In this document: positions 1 through 6,973 of the stretch, piece by piece
How positions within the stretch are numbered: the first letter of the stretch is position 1
Layout of the letters: every line of letters starts with the position of its first letter
Assembly: GCA_047445235.1 (NCBI GenBank)
Contig: JBLGEO010000074.1
Coordinates: 1-11,671, forward strand
Direction of reading: 5' to 3'
Source: JBDSRX01 sp047445235
GTDB lineage: Bacteria > Patescibacteriota > Dojkabacteria > J137
DNA length: 11,671 bases
Translations under genes and position numbers: made by a program
Notes under the pieces: generated by a model
What the model was told of the DNA's origin: nothing
Seen by the model: the letters and a program-made list of their open reading frames with translations, nothing else
Databases searched by the model: none

Positions 1-1071
1 AATTTTATATGTTCTACCTACATCCAAATCCATAACTCTAAATTTTCCTTGATCGTTTATAAGGATTTGATTATCTTGAACGTTTTCTATCGTAAACTTA
101 GTATTTAAAACCATATCTTCTCTTACAAAACTAATTACGCTGCCTACTGCATCTCCAGCTGGAGTGACTTTTATCTCTTTAATAGTATTATTTCCAGGAT
201 TAAGAGTTAGTTCTTGAGTAATATCTTTAAAATTTACAGATTCGAATACTAGCTTAACCTGCCCAGTAGGGACTAGGGATAAATCAAAAGTTCCGTCGTC
301 ATTTAAAACAAACTCCTCGTCGTTAAAAAATAGCTTGTCGTCTGAGAATTTATACTTTGGATCATCTGTTACAAATTTACCTACTACCTTTGCAACTTTG
401 CTTGAAGTTAGAGTAATGTTTTTTGTAAAAGAGTAACTTAGTATTGACCTTGGGACATTAATATCTTCTTGATAGTCTGTAAAATCTTTTAGAGTAGCTT
501 TAAGGTTAAACTTTAAGTTATTTATTTTTATTGAGTATTTTCCATTTGAGTCTGTTTTACCAACGCTAGAGTTATCTACAAAAAGTTCTGCGCCTTCAAG
601 AGGTTTACCATCTGCAGTATTTGTAACAGTACCATTTAGAGATATCTTTAATATCTGTGTATCTATATTTGTGAAATAAAGCAAAAGGTATAAACCAAAT
701 AGTAAGGTTAAGACAATTAGTCCAATTAGAAATGCCCTTGTGAATTTAGAAAAATCTGGTTTAATTCTTGGCAATGTAGGTGTAACTGAATTAGATGATT
801 TTGAAGGTGTTGATGATTTTGGCGATACTCCTGCAGTAGTACCTTTTAGACCTGCATTTATTAAAAGTCTATCGAGAAATGTTTCATTTTTTGGAGAAGT
901 TTTAACTACTTTTGCTGCTGGAGTAATTCCACTTTCTTTTTCCTCAATTTTTTGAACAAGCAACTTTGTCTCTTCGGAGCCTTCAGATTTAACATCGAAA
1001 GGATCTTGAGATTGGGAAGTAATATTACCTGCTAAAGAGTTTGATTGTGGTTGAGTACTGGCATTGTCCAT
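1..1071 (-). CDS. Membrane-anchored surface protein with tandem carboxypeptidase-regulatory-like domains (C-terminus off the window)
   Basis: The reading frame is open from ATG at 1069-1071 to the left edge, giving 357 codons with no stop, so the C-terminus is missing. Residues 1-110 are Ser/Thr/Pro/Lys-rich and probably cytoplasmic. One hydrophobic helix spans about 114-134. The outside part holds at least three beta-rich repeats at about 144-222, 227-300 and 307-357+. The first is the clearest, with the pattern GTVTNTADGKPLEGAELFVD then GKTDSNGKYSI, typical of the CarboxypepD_reg/Ig-like fold. Such domains usually act as structural or adhesive modules on surface proteins. I infer an anchored cell-surface protein; the ligand is unknown. 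It lies 11 bp downstream of the GtrA-like gene on the same strand, so the two probably form an operon. No Shine-Dalgarno site precedes the start. Confidence 0.85.
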   Translation of the reverse strand, partial: MDNASTQPQSNSLAGNITSQSQDPFDVKSEGSEETKLLVQKIEEKESGITPAAKVVKTSPKNETFLDRLLINAGLKGTTAGVSPKSSTPSKSSNSVTPTLPRIKPDFSKFTRAFLIGLIVLTLLFGLYLLLYFTNIDTQILKISLNGTVTNTADGKPLEGAELFVDNSSVGKTDSNGKYSIKINNLKFNLKATLKDFTDYQEDINVPRSILSYSFTKNITLTSSKVAKVVGKFVTDDPKYKFSDDKLFFNDEEFVLNDDGTFDLSLVPTGQVKLVFESVNFKDITQELTLNPGNNTIKEIKVTPAGDAVGSVISFVREDMVLNTKFTIENVQDNQILINDQGKFRVMDLDVGRTYKI

Positions 1072-1082
1072 ACTCAATCATT

Positions 1083-1562
1083 TTAGCGGAATACAAGATA
1101 TTTGTAAGCAAAAAAACTAATTATCATCTTACTTCCTTCAGTAAGTAGATTGGTAAGAATAAGAAAGAGACTTATATGAAGCAAGTAGTCTGAAGTAAAG
1201 ACTTGAGAAAGCAGTGAAGCAAATATTGGGAATAGTAAACTTGCAAAAATTAAGTTTAGAACAGTAACTAGTAGGTATCTAGCACTTTGTTTTCTTAAAC
1301 TTACTCCCCTTGACTCGGAAAAAACCCAAAATCTATTTAATGTAAACATGACCATAATTCCAAAACTTCCCGAAATTAACTTTGCAACTGAGAATGTCCC
1401 TAGTACTTTATAGTCTACTCCGTTAAAAAACACTGCTTTGACTATTATCAAAACACCCGTATCTACTAAGAATGCGAGACCTCCACTTAGAAAAAATCTT
1501 AGGAATCTGATAGCAAATAATCGATTTTTTAATAAAACTATTCTTTCTTTCATTCCACGCAT
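1083..1562 (-). CDS. GtrA-family four-helix membrane protein
   Basis: This 159-residue protein has about four membrane helices, near 23-45, 55-75, 97-118 and 128-152. Family signatures are the N-terminal RFFLSGGLAFLVD segment (22-34), NRFWVF (76-81) after the second helix, and the closing YKYLVF (153-158). GtrA-like proteins are small inner-membrane proteins thought to help move lipid-linked sugars across the membrane for surface glycan decoration; the substrate cannot be read from sequence. The length is normal for the family. Met4 (start at 1553) is an alternative start, and neither start has a convincing ribosome binding site. The gene precedes a surface-protein gene by 11 bp, which fits a role in envelope assembly, but that link is inference. 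Confidence 0.88.
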   Translation of the reverse strand: MRGMKERIVLLKNRLFAIRFLRFFLSGGLAFLVDTGVLIIVKAVFFNGVDYKVLGTFSVAKLISGSFGIMVMFTLNRFWVFSESRGVSLRKQSARYLLVTVLNLIFASLLFPIFASLLSQVFTSDYLLHISLFLILTNLLTEGSKMIISFFAYKYLVFR

Positions 1563-1584
1563 TTTATCAGAAATTCATAGTTGT

Positions 1585-1647
1585 GGGTTGAGTGTTACGA
1601 GTTTCGTGTTATTCAACCCTGAACACGCAACCAGTAACCCGAAACTC
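1585..1647. repeat. Structured intergenic inverted repeats with competing pairings
   Basis: Two incompatible hairpins can be drawn. In one, 1585-1591 (GGGTTGA) pairs with 1613-1619 (TCAACCC), with a small inner ACGA/TCGT stem at 1597-1600 and 1604-1607. In the other, 1599-1611 pairs with 1635-1647 over 13 positions with one mismatch (GAGTTTCG against CGAAACTC, then GTTA against TAAC). A third pairing, CGTGTT (1605-1610) with AACACG (1622-1627), is also possible. The segment is richer in GC than its surroundings and sits in the 5' leader or promoter region of the GtrA-like gene. It matches no tRNA or riboswitch that I recognise. Confidence 0.5.
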
Positions 1648-1712
1648 TTAAATTGCCATACCTAAGAGTATTGTAACCCTCCTCTAATGAACTGCCTGGA
1701 TAGGTTTAGCGG

Positions 1713-1741
1713 TGGTAAGGTCATAAATAGTATGGTAAAAT
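1713..1741 (+). promoter_or_regulatory. Candidate infB promoter with extended -10
   Basis: The extended -10 element is TG (1733-1734), one base, then TAAAAT (1736-1741). The best -35 at 17-bp spacing is the weak TGGTAA (1713-1718), which suits an extended -10 promoter. Transcription would start near 1748, giving a leader of about 37 nt. Confidence 0.4.
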
Positions 1742-1784
1742 CGGCATTGTGACATATCCTAAATTATCATATTCCAATTAATAG

Positions 1785-3371
1785 ATGGCTAAAGCTAAAA
1801 AGGTTGTTGAAACAAAGAAAGTAAGATCTCCAATTGTCGCTGTCATGGGTCATGTTGACCATGGTAAGACTACTTTTTTGGACGCAATTAGAGGAACTCG
1901 AGTTGCAGATAAGGAAGCTGGAGGCATTACACAAAATACAAGAGCACATAAAGTTGTTACTAAATCTGGTTTTAAGATTACATTCTTAGATACACCAGGC
2001 CATGAGGCGTTTAGCAAAATGAGAGAGAGAGGAGCAAAAGTTACTGACTTTGTTCTTTTGATTGTTGCTGCAGACGATGGAGTACAGCCACAAACAAAGG
2101 AATCTATTGAGTTTGCAAAAAGAGATGGAGTTCCAATTATTGTCGCAATAAATAAAGTTGATATTTCTGGAATTAAAACACAAAAGATTAAAACTGAGTT
2201 AGCAAGTTTTGGAGTAAATATTGAAGAATACGGAGGAGAAACAATGTGTTTTGAAATTTCTGCTAAGAATAAAACAGGTCTTGATGAACTGTTAGAGGGG
2301 ATTGAATTATTGGCTGAAATTAATGAACTAAGTTCTAAAACACCTAGACACGATGCCAAAGCTGAAGCATTTATTCTTGAATCTAGCTTGGATAAACAAA
2401 TTGGAAATGTTGCATTAGCTGTTTTGAAGAGTGGTGCTTTACCAGAAAGATATTTTGGAGTAACTAAAGAAGGTGTGTTTAAAGTTAGAGCATATTTAGA
2501 TGAAAATCAAAAAAATGTTCAATCTGTTTCTGAATCTGAGCCATTTTGGGTTACAGGTTTAAAAGGGACTTTACAATCTGGAGATGCAATTTACTTCTAT
2601 GACGATGAAAAAGAAGCTGATGATTTACTAAAGTCGATTCAAAGCGAGAAAACTCAGGCTGATGTTGATGAAGTAAAACCAGAAGAATTAGATGCTGAGA
2701 CATTATTTGCTCAAATGCTAGTTGCTAGAGAAGAACAGAAGGCAGGTTTATCACAGAAAAGTTTGAACGTTGTGGTTAAATCTTCTACTCAAGGTACTTT
2801 AGAAGCTATTATTGATAAGCTTTCTAAGATTAGTACTGATGAAGCAAAAGTAAATATTTTATTCTCTGGGACTGGAAATGTTACTGAGGACGAATTAAGT
2901 AGAGCAAAATTGGCTAAGGCTATTGTTGTTACTTTCCAACTTCCTACTCCAACAAAGATTGAGAATATGGCTAGAGTTGAAAGAGTTCTTGTTAGAAACT
3001 ACGAAGTTATTTATGAGATGTTTGATGAAGTTGAAGAAGTTTTGAGCAGTATGGGAGAACCAATTGAAGAAGAAGTTGAAGTTGCTAGAGCAAAAATTAA
3101 ACAAGTATTTACACTTACAAACGGCGATATTGTTGCTGGATGCGAAGTTATTAAAGGTTTACTTCTAAGAGGATATAGAGTTTGGGTCGAAAGAAAAACT
3201 CCAAGAGGTAACGAAGAGATTGGAAGAGGAAAAATTTCTTCTTTAAAAATTAGAAAGGAAGAAGTTAAAGAAGTTAAGAAAGGATCTGATTGCGGAATTA
3301 TACTAGAACCTAAAGTAGAAAACCTTCAAGAAGGAGACGAGATTGTAGCCTATAAGATTGAGAAGATTTAA
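1785..3371 (+). CDS. infB: Translation initiation factor IF-2 (short form)
   Basis: IF2 is the GTPase that brings initiator fMet-tRNA to the 30S subunit and promotes joining of the 50S. All G-domain motifs are present: G1 GHVDHGKT (22-29), G2 GGITQ (46-50), G3 DTPGH (69-73), G4 NKVD (123-126) and G5 SAK (159-161). Domain II follows at about 190-285, domain III at about 325-410 (VVVKSSTQGTLEAI) and the fMet-tRNA-binding C2 domain at about 435-528 (NGDIVAGCEVIKG, then SLKIRKEEVKEV). At 528 residues it is shorter than most bacterial IF2 proteins because the N-terminal IF2N region is absent. An in-frame TAG directly before the ATG (1782-1784) rules out a longer start. After GGITQ the usual HIGA is NTRA. 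The gene is divergent from the GtrA-like gene and convergent with gene C. Confidence 0.97.
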   Translation: MAKAKKVVETKKVRSPIVAVMGHVDHGKTTFLDAIRGTRVADKEAGGITQNTRAHKVVTKSGFKITFLDTPGHEAFSKMRERGAKVTDFVLLIVAADDGVQPQTKESIEFAKRDGVPIIVAINKVDISGIKTQKIKTELASFGVNIEEYGGETMCFEISAKNKTGLDELLEGIELLAEINELSSKTPRHDAKAEAFILESSLDKQIGNVALAVLKSGALPERYFGVTKEGVFKVRAYLDENQKNVQSVSESEPFWVTGLKGTLQSGDAIYFYDDEKEADDLLKSIQSEKTQADVDEVKPEELDAETLFAQMLVAREEQKAGLSQKSLNVVVKSSTQGTLEAIIDKLSKISTDEAKVNILFSGTGNVTEDELSRAKLAKAIVVTFQLPTPTKIENMARVERVLVRNYEVIYEMFDEVEEVLSSMGEPIEEEVEVARAKIKQVFTLTNGDIVAGCEVIKGLLLRGYRVWVERKTPRGNEEIGRGKISSLKIRKEEVKEVKKGSDCGIILEPKVENLQEGDEIVAYKIEKI

Positions 3372-3376
3372 AATTT

Positions 3377-3394
3377 GCATAGTATTTGCTATGC
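3377..3394. terminator. Weak hairpin between convergent genes
   Basis: GCATAG (3377-3382) and CTATGC (3389-3394) form a 6-bp stem with a 6-nt loop in the 17-bp gap between infB and gene C, overlapping the gene C stop codon. On the minus strand it is followed by a short AAATTTT tract. On the plus strand there is no T-run, so how infB transcription ends is unclear. Confidence 0.35.
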
Positions 3395-3838
3395 CTCTGG
3401 AATATTAATTGTTATTCCCGGAAAAGCTACTAATAGCTGGTCTACAATAAGTCTACCTAACTCACTTCTAGTAAAAACCACAGTCTGTTTTGATATTTTA
3501 ATCTTATAACTTGGCTCGGTACCTTTTTTAGCAGTCATTTTAATAAATATCTCCTTAGAAACAAATACTGATGGAATCCATAGCCCTAGAATAATTGTGG
3601 TTATATTAGCATCTGTAATATCATGTTTATCAGAAACAAATGACCCTCTTTCCATTGACGTTTTAACTAACCCTCTTCTATCTGTTCTTGGTGAGTAATA
3701 GAGCTTTAAAGTCTCCTCTATTCTTGCAATTATATCTAGAAGTACTTTTGGGTCTATTTCTTTTGTTTTTACCTGAGTTAAAATGCCTTCAGAAACTAAA
3801 TCCTCTGTTGTATCTGGCTCTGCGTTTTGCATATTCAT
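3389..3838 (-). CDS. Hypothetical protein C of the A-B-C operon; second module only
   Basis: I do not recognise this 149-residue protein. It has no signal peptide or membrane helix and is probably cytosolic. Residues 34-149 align with the C-terminal half of the upstream protein B. Shared landmarks are TDRRGL (52-57), LGLWIP..F (84-92), an alternating Lys-rich beta segment near 100-122, and the closing ELGRLIVDQLLVAFPGITINIPEA pattern (126-149), matched in B by a similar helix ending in LNLEVPEQ. The first 30 residues are acidic and probably flexible. It is the last gene of the operon, 16 bp after B. Met3 is an alternative start. There is no Shine-Dalgarno site. Confidence 0.8.
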   Translation of the reverse strand: MNMQNAEPDTTEDLVSEGILTQVKTKEIDPKVLLDIIARIEETLKLYYSPRTDRRGLVKTSMERGSFVSDKHDITDANITTIILGLWIPSVFVSKEIFIKMTAKKGTEPSYKIKISKQTVVFTRSELGRLIVDQLLVAFPGITINIPEA

Positions 3839-3854
3839 AAAAGTTTTATAATAA

Positions 3855-4766
3855 TTATTGTTCGGGAACTTCTAAATTTAAACCATCAAAAGATTTCAAT
3901 AGGATTTCAATTATTAATTTACCTGCTTTTTCTATTTCTAATTTGACATAACCATTATTAACTCTTGTGCTTAATGTAGTTCGTTTATCTGTAAACTTAA
4001 AATTATGCCCTCCAAAGAAAGCTTCTGGGATCCATACACCAGACCAAATCAATCCAACATTATATTTATTTATTCCTTTTGTATCTCTAACTTTACTATC
4101 TTCTTTTAACTTTAGACCTCTTCTATCATCTGTCAGTTCGTAGTTTGTCGTTAGGATTTTACCTATTAAGATCGCTGTATCTATATAAATATCGTTACTC
4201 AATCCGTACTCATTGTTCGGTAGGTCTACTGGTTTCACCTCAATACTTGGTTGGTCTGCCGGCTTTATAGCTTCAAGTTCAAACACTTCTTCAACTTCAG
4301 AAGCATCAGTATCTTGAGGTACTACAGATAAATCTCCCTGAACAAATGGGACCATTCCTACTAGTGAAGTTAATGCACTCCAAAGCATTAAACTGAACTG
4401 TAAGTTAGAAGGGTTCTCCTCACCAGATTCGATACAGGATTGTGCTCTTTGGAAGAAGTTTAAACTCTTATTTTGAACGATACTAAGAAATGAGAATGGA
4501 AAAGATACGAAAATACCACTAGAAGTTTTCTGAATTTCTTCAGAACTTATCTTAATTGTAAAGTCTGGATGTTCTAACCAGTAGTCTATTAGGAAACTTA
4601 TCAAAAATTGCTTTATTACATGCTGTCTTAAATAATTTCTCTTAAGTTTTTCAATATCATATGATTCGATTTGAAGTTCTTTAAGTTTAGCTTCTAACTT
4701 TCTTATTGGAAGTTCCCTATCTTTAAGGAAGGGTTCTTCGCTTAATGTTGTTTGATCAGTATCCAT
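3855..4766 (-). CDS. Hypothetical protein B of the A-B-C operon; contains both modules
   Basis: I do not recognise this 303-residue soluble protein. Module 1 (about 43-145) resembles the N-terminal part of protein A: PDFTIKIS (67-74) matches KDFLISIS in A, and LMLWSALTSLVG (126-137) matches DELWSLLSSLAG. An acidic, Pro-containing linker follows (about 150-192). Module 2 (about 194-303) resembles protein C: DDRRGL (213-218), SGVWIPEAFF (242-251) and a C-terminal helix ending in VPEQ. Residues 17-45 are charged and may form a helix or short coiled coil. It starts 2 bp after the A stop codon, so the two are probably co-translated. No catalytic motif is evident; a structural or scaffolding role is possible, but I cannot assign a function. 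Confidence 0.82.
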   Translation of the reverse strand: MDTDQTTLSEEPFLKDRELPIRKLEAKLKELQIESYDIEKLKRNYLRQHVIKQFLISFLIDYWLEHPDFTIKISSEEIQKTSSGIFVSFPFSFLSIVQNKSLNFFQRAQSCIESGEENPSNLQFSLMLWSALTSLVGMVPFVQGDLSVVPQDTDASEVEEVFELEAIKPADQPSIEVKPVDLPNNEYGLSNDIYIDTAILIGKILTTNYELTDDRRGLKLKEDSKVRDTKGINKYNVGLIWSGVWIPEAFFGGHNFKFTDKRTTLSTRVNNGYVKLEIEKAGKLIIEILLKSFDGLNLEVPEQ

Positions 4767-4768
4767 AG

Positions 4769-5479
4769 TTATTGTTCTTCTAAAAATAATACTCCGTAAA
4801 TGTTTTTTATGATTCCACTAAATTCATCTTTTGATAGGGTTAGAAATGGGAACGCTTTAAACCTGGCTCCGTATACTAAAGGGTAATCATCCAGCATATT
4901 CTGCATAAATATCGGTAGTAAATTAAAAGACGTCATGCGATTAACCTCTTGCGCAGTCAACTGAACCTTTGGTTCGTTTTTGATTACTACTTCCCAACTA
5001 TCATCAATTTTTTTCACTTTTATTGTTTCTAACAAGCTTTCTTCAATATATTTAATCTGATCTTCTCGAGACTCTTTTAATACAATTGTATTTGAGTGTC
5101 CAGCCAGGGAAGAAAGTAGAGACCAGAGTTCATCGTATTCTTTATCGTAGTAGTTAATAATTATAGGGTCTTTAGGTATACTTGCTAACGCATCCATCAA
5201 TGTTTTTGGAACTTCTTTTATATTATTTAAATGATATATCGGATTAGTTTGGTTGCATGAGATTGATATTAAGAAGTCTTTATCTAGTTTCACTTTTACC
5301 ATTAGAATAAACCTAAGCATCATCTTTTGAAAGTTAGTTAGGTTTAAGACATATTTGTTAATACCAAAGATTTGTATAAGTCTCGAGTCTTCTTCAAGAT
5401 AATCAAAAATATCATCCTCTATCTGTATAACTTTAGCCTCATCTAGGAGATCATAATGCCTTACTTGATTCGTGGCCAT
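4769..5479 (-). CDS. Hypothetical protein A of the A-B-C operon; first module plus a divergent tail
   Basis: I do not recognise this 236-residue protein. It looks soluble: the most hydrophobic stretch (MMLRFILMVKV, 53-63) is short and charged at both ends. Residues about 41-134 align with module 1 of protein B (KDFLISIS at 67-74; DELWSLLSSLAG at 116-127). Residues 145-236 may be a very divergent second module, since the chain ends in LFLEEQ and B ends in LEVPEQ, but I cannot demonstrate it. It is the first gene of the operon and has a strong promoter 28-56 bp upstream. The predicted leader is only about 20 nt and contains no Shine-Dalgarno site. Confidence 0.8.
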   Translation of the reverse strand: MATNQVRHYDLLDEAKVIQIEDDIFDYLEEDSRLIQIFGINKYVLNLTNFQKMMLRFILMVKVKLDKDFLISISCNQTNPIYHLNNIKEVPKTLMDALASIPKDPIIINYYDKEYDELWSLLSSLAGHSNTIVLKESREDQIKYIEESLLETIKVKKIDDSWEVVIKNEPKVQLTAQEVNRMTSFNLLPIFMQNMLDDYPLVYGARFKAFPFLTLSKDEFSGIIKNIYGVLFLEEQ

Positions 5480-5506
5480 ATTTAAGGAATAATCTTTAAG
5501 TATTGG

Positions 5507-5535
5507 AGTTTAAATTGAAAATGGAAATGTGTCAA
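5507..5535 (-). promoter_or_regulatory. Sigma70-type promoter of the A-B-C operon
   Basis: On the minus strand a perfect TTGACA -35 (5530-5535) is followed by a 17-bp spacer and TAAACT as -10 (5507-5512, four of six consensus bases). The start would be near 5500, about 20 nt before the ATG of protein A. Confidence 0.68.
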
Positions 5536-5575
5536 TGATTATGGGTAACTTCTTAAAATCGGTGCTTTTTGAGGA

Positions 5576-5604
5576 TTGCAAATCCTAATTTTAAAATCTA
5601 TAAT
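5576..5604 (+). promoter_or_regulatory. Sigma70-type promoter of eno
   Basis: TTGCAA (5576-5581), a 17-bp spacer and a perfect TATAAT (5599-5604). The start would fall near 5611, leaving a leader of about 50 nt. The -35 box lies within the inverted repeat AGGATT-GCA-AATCCT (5572-5586), which could be an operator. Confidence 0.68.
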
Positions 5605-5610
5605 CTGGAG

Positions 5611-5630
5611 TCCTGAGCGTAGTCGAAGGA
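5611..5630. repeat. REP-like 20-mer hairpin in the eno leader
   Basis: The sequence is TCCTGAGCGTAGTCGAAGGA. Outer TCCT/AGGA arms pair, and inner GA/GA positions could form tandem G-A pairs. Flanking CTATA (5598-5602) and TATAG (5636-5640) can also pair outside it. From memory, this motif and close variants recur as scattered intergenic repeats in many unrelated bacteria. Only one copy is in this window. Confidence 0.55.
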
Positions 5631-5660
5631 TCTAATATAGATATTTATTATTTAGAATTT

Positions 5661-6902
5661 ATGAAAATAGCAAAATTACATGCAAGACAAATTATCGATT
5701 CTAGAGCTACACCAACAATAGAAGTGGATGTGACTTTGGACGACGGATCTTTTGGAAGAGCTGCTATTCCTAGTGGAGCATCTACTGGAACACACGAAGC
5801 TTTAGAGCTTAGAGATGGAGACAAGTCTAATTACTTGGGAAAGTCTGTAAACAAAGCTGTTGCAAACGTTAATGGATTGGAAACTGAGTTGAGTTCTATG
5901 ATGTTTGATACTCAAGAAGCTTTAGACGTTTGGTTAATACAGAAAGATGGAACTGAGACTAAATCAAATCTAGGCGCTAATGCAATTTTAGGAATTTCTT
6001 TAGCTTTTGCTCATGCAACTGCAGCTTCTAAAAAAATGCCTCTATATGCATATATAAACGAGATCTTTGGAAAACCAGAAATGAAGCTACCAACTCCAAT
6101 GTTCAATATTATGAATGGAGGAAAACATGCTAACTGGGCAACTGATATTCAAGAATTTATGGTTATTGTTGAAAATAAACCTTATCACGAACAATTGAGA
6201 GCTGCTTGTGAAATTTTCTTGAACTTGGGTAAAATCTTAGAAGAGAAAGGATTAAACGTAAATATTGGAAACGAGGGAGGATATGCACCTGGCTTCAAAT
6301 CTAATGAAGAAGCTTTCGAAGTTATTACAGAAGCTATAGTTAAAGCAGGTTATACATTGGGAACTGATATATTCTTTGCAATGGATGTTGCTTCTAGTGA
6401 ATTTTATAATGCTGAGAAAGGTATTTACACTTTAAAAACAGAAGGTAAAGAGTTAACGGCAGATGAATGGCAGAAAACTTTAGAAGGATGGGCTGCTAAA
6501 TATCCATTTAGAAGTATTGAAGACCCATTTGCGGAAGATGACTGGGCACACTGGACAACATTTACAGCAGAAGTAGGATCTAAGATTCAAATTGTTGGAG
6601 ATGATTTACTAGTTACTAATGTAAAAAGAGTAGAGAAAGGTATTGCAGAAAAAGCATGCAACGCTTTACTTGTTAAGGTTAACCAGATTGGAACTCTAAC
6701 AGAAACATTAAATGCAATGAAAATGTCTAAAGATGCTGGTTGGAATAATATTCTTTCTCACAGAAGCGGAGAGACAGAAGATGTAACAATTGCTCACATT
6801 GCTGTTGGAACAGGTTGCGGTCAAATTAAGACTGGAGCTCCAAGTAGAGGAGAGAGAACTGCAAAATTCAATGAACTATTAAGAATTGAAGAACAGTTGT
6901 AA
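5661..6902 (+). CDS. eno: Enolase (phosphopyruvate hydratase)
   Basis: Cytosolic enzyme of lower glycolysis that interconverts 2-phosphoglycerate and phosphoenolpyruvate plus water, using Mg2+. The 413 residues cover the full family fold, slightly short of the usual 420-435. By family alignment the expected active-site residues are all present: the mobile loop SGAST (38-42), His156 (GGKHAN), Glu165 (QEFM), Glu205 (GNEGG), metal ligands Asp242, Glu287 and Asp314, catalytic Lys339, the SHRSGE loop (366-371) and Lys390. One oddity is the normally near-invariant SRGNPTVE motif, which reads SRATPTIE (14-21). The gene is monocistronic, with its own promoter (TTGCAA-17-TATAAT) and a terminator at 6919-6973. 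The start has no Shine-Dalgarno site. Confidence 0.98.
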   Translation: MKIAKLHARQIIDSRATPTIEVDVTLDDGSFGRAAIPSGASTGTHEALELRDGDKSNYLGKSVNKAVANVNGLETELSSMMFDTQEALDVWLIQKDGTETKSNLGANAILGISLAFAHATAASKKMPLYAYINEIFGKPEMKLPTPMFNIMNGGKHANWATDIQEFMVIVENKPYHEQLRAACEIFLNLGKILEEKGLNVNIGNEGGYAPGFKSNEEAFEVITEAIVKAGYTLGTDIFFAMDVASSEFYNAEKGIYTLKTEGKELTADEWQKTLEGWAAKYPFRSIEDPFAEDDWAHWTTFTAEVGSKIQIVGDDLLVTNVKRVEKGIAEKACNALLVKVNQIGTLTETLNAMKMSKDAGWNNILSHRSGETEDVTIAHIAVGTGCGQIKTGAPSRGERTAKFNELLRIEEQL

Positions 6903-6918
6903 GTTAGTGAAGGTAAAG

Positions 6919-6973
6919 AAAGGCTCCGAAACCCTCCTCCATAATATCATGAGGGGCGGCAGGGGAGCCTTTT
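6919..6973. terminator. Bidirectional terminator of eno and the methyltransferase gene, with an enlarged loop
   Basis: AAAGGCTCC (6919-6927) pairs with GGAGCCTTTT (6964-6973). The arms and the following GAAA match the compact terminator at 9627-9650, but here 32 nt (6932-6963) separate GAAA from the 3' arm. That insert contains its own stem, CCTCcAT/ATGAGG (about 6936-6954), and a G-rich tract (GAGGGGCGGCAGGGG, 6951-6965). Confidence 0.8.

Noticed and set aside
740..955. Open frame of 71 codons on the plus strand
   Set aside because: It lies antisense within the surface-protein gene, whose frame is open over all 1071 bases and has a clear domain structure. The antisense product has no recognisable features.
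1438..1665. Open frame of 75 codons on the plus strand overlapping the GtrA-like gene
   Set aside because: It is mostly antisense to a well-supported gene, and its tail runs through the inverted-repeat spacer. Its composition is not protein-like.
1563..1784. Possible tRNA or integron attC-like site in the divergent spacer
   Set aside because: GTT-containing arms are present, but no cloverleaf, T-loop sequence or attC core spacing can be assembled.
1850..3104. Several minus-strand open frames inside infB
   Set aside because: They are shadows of a gene with complete IF2 motifs.
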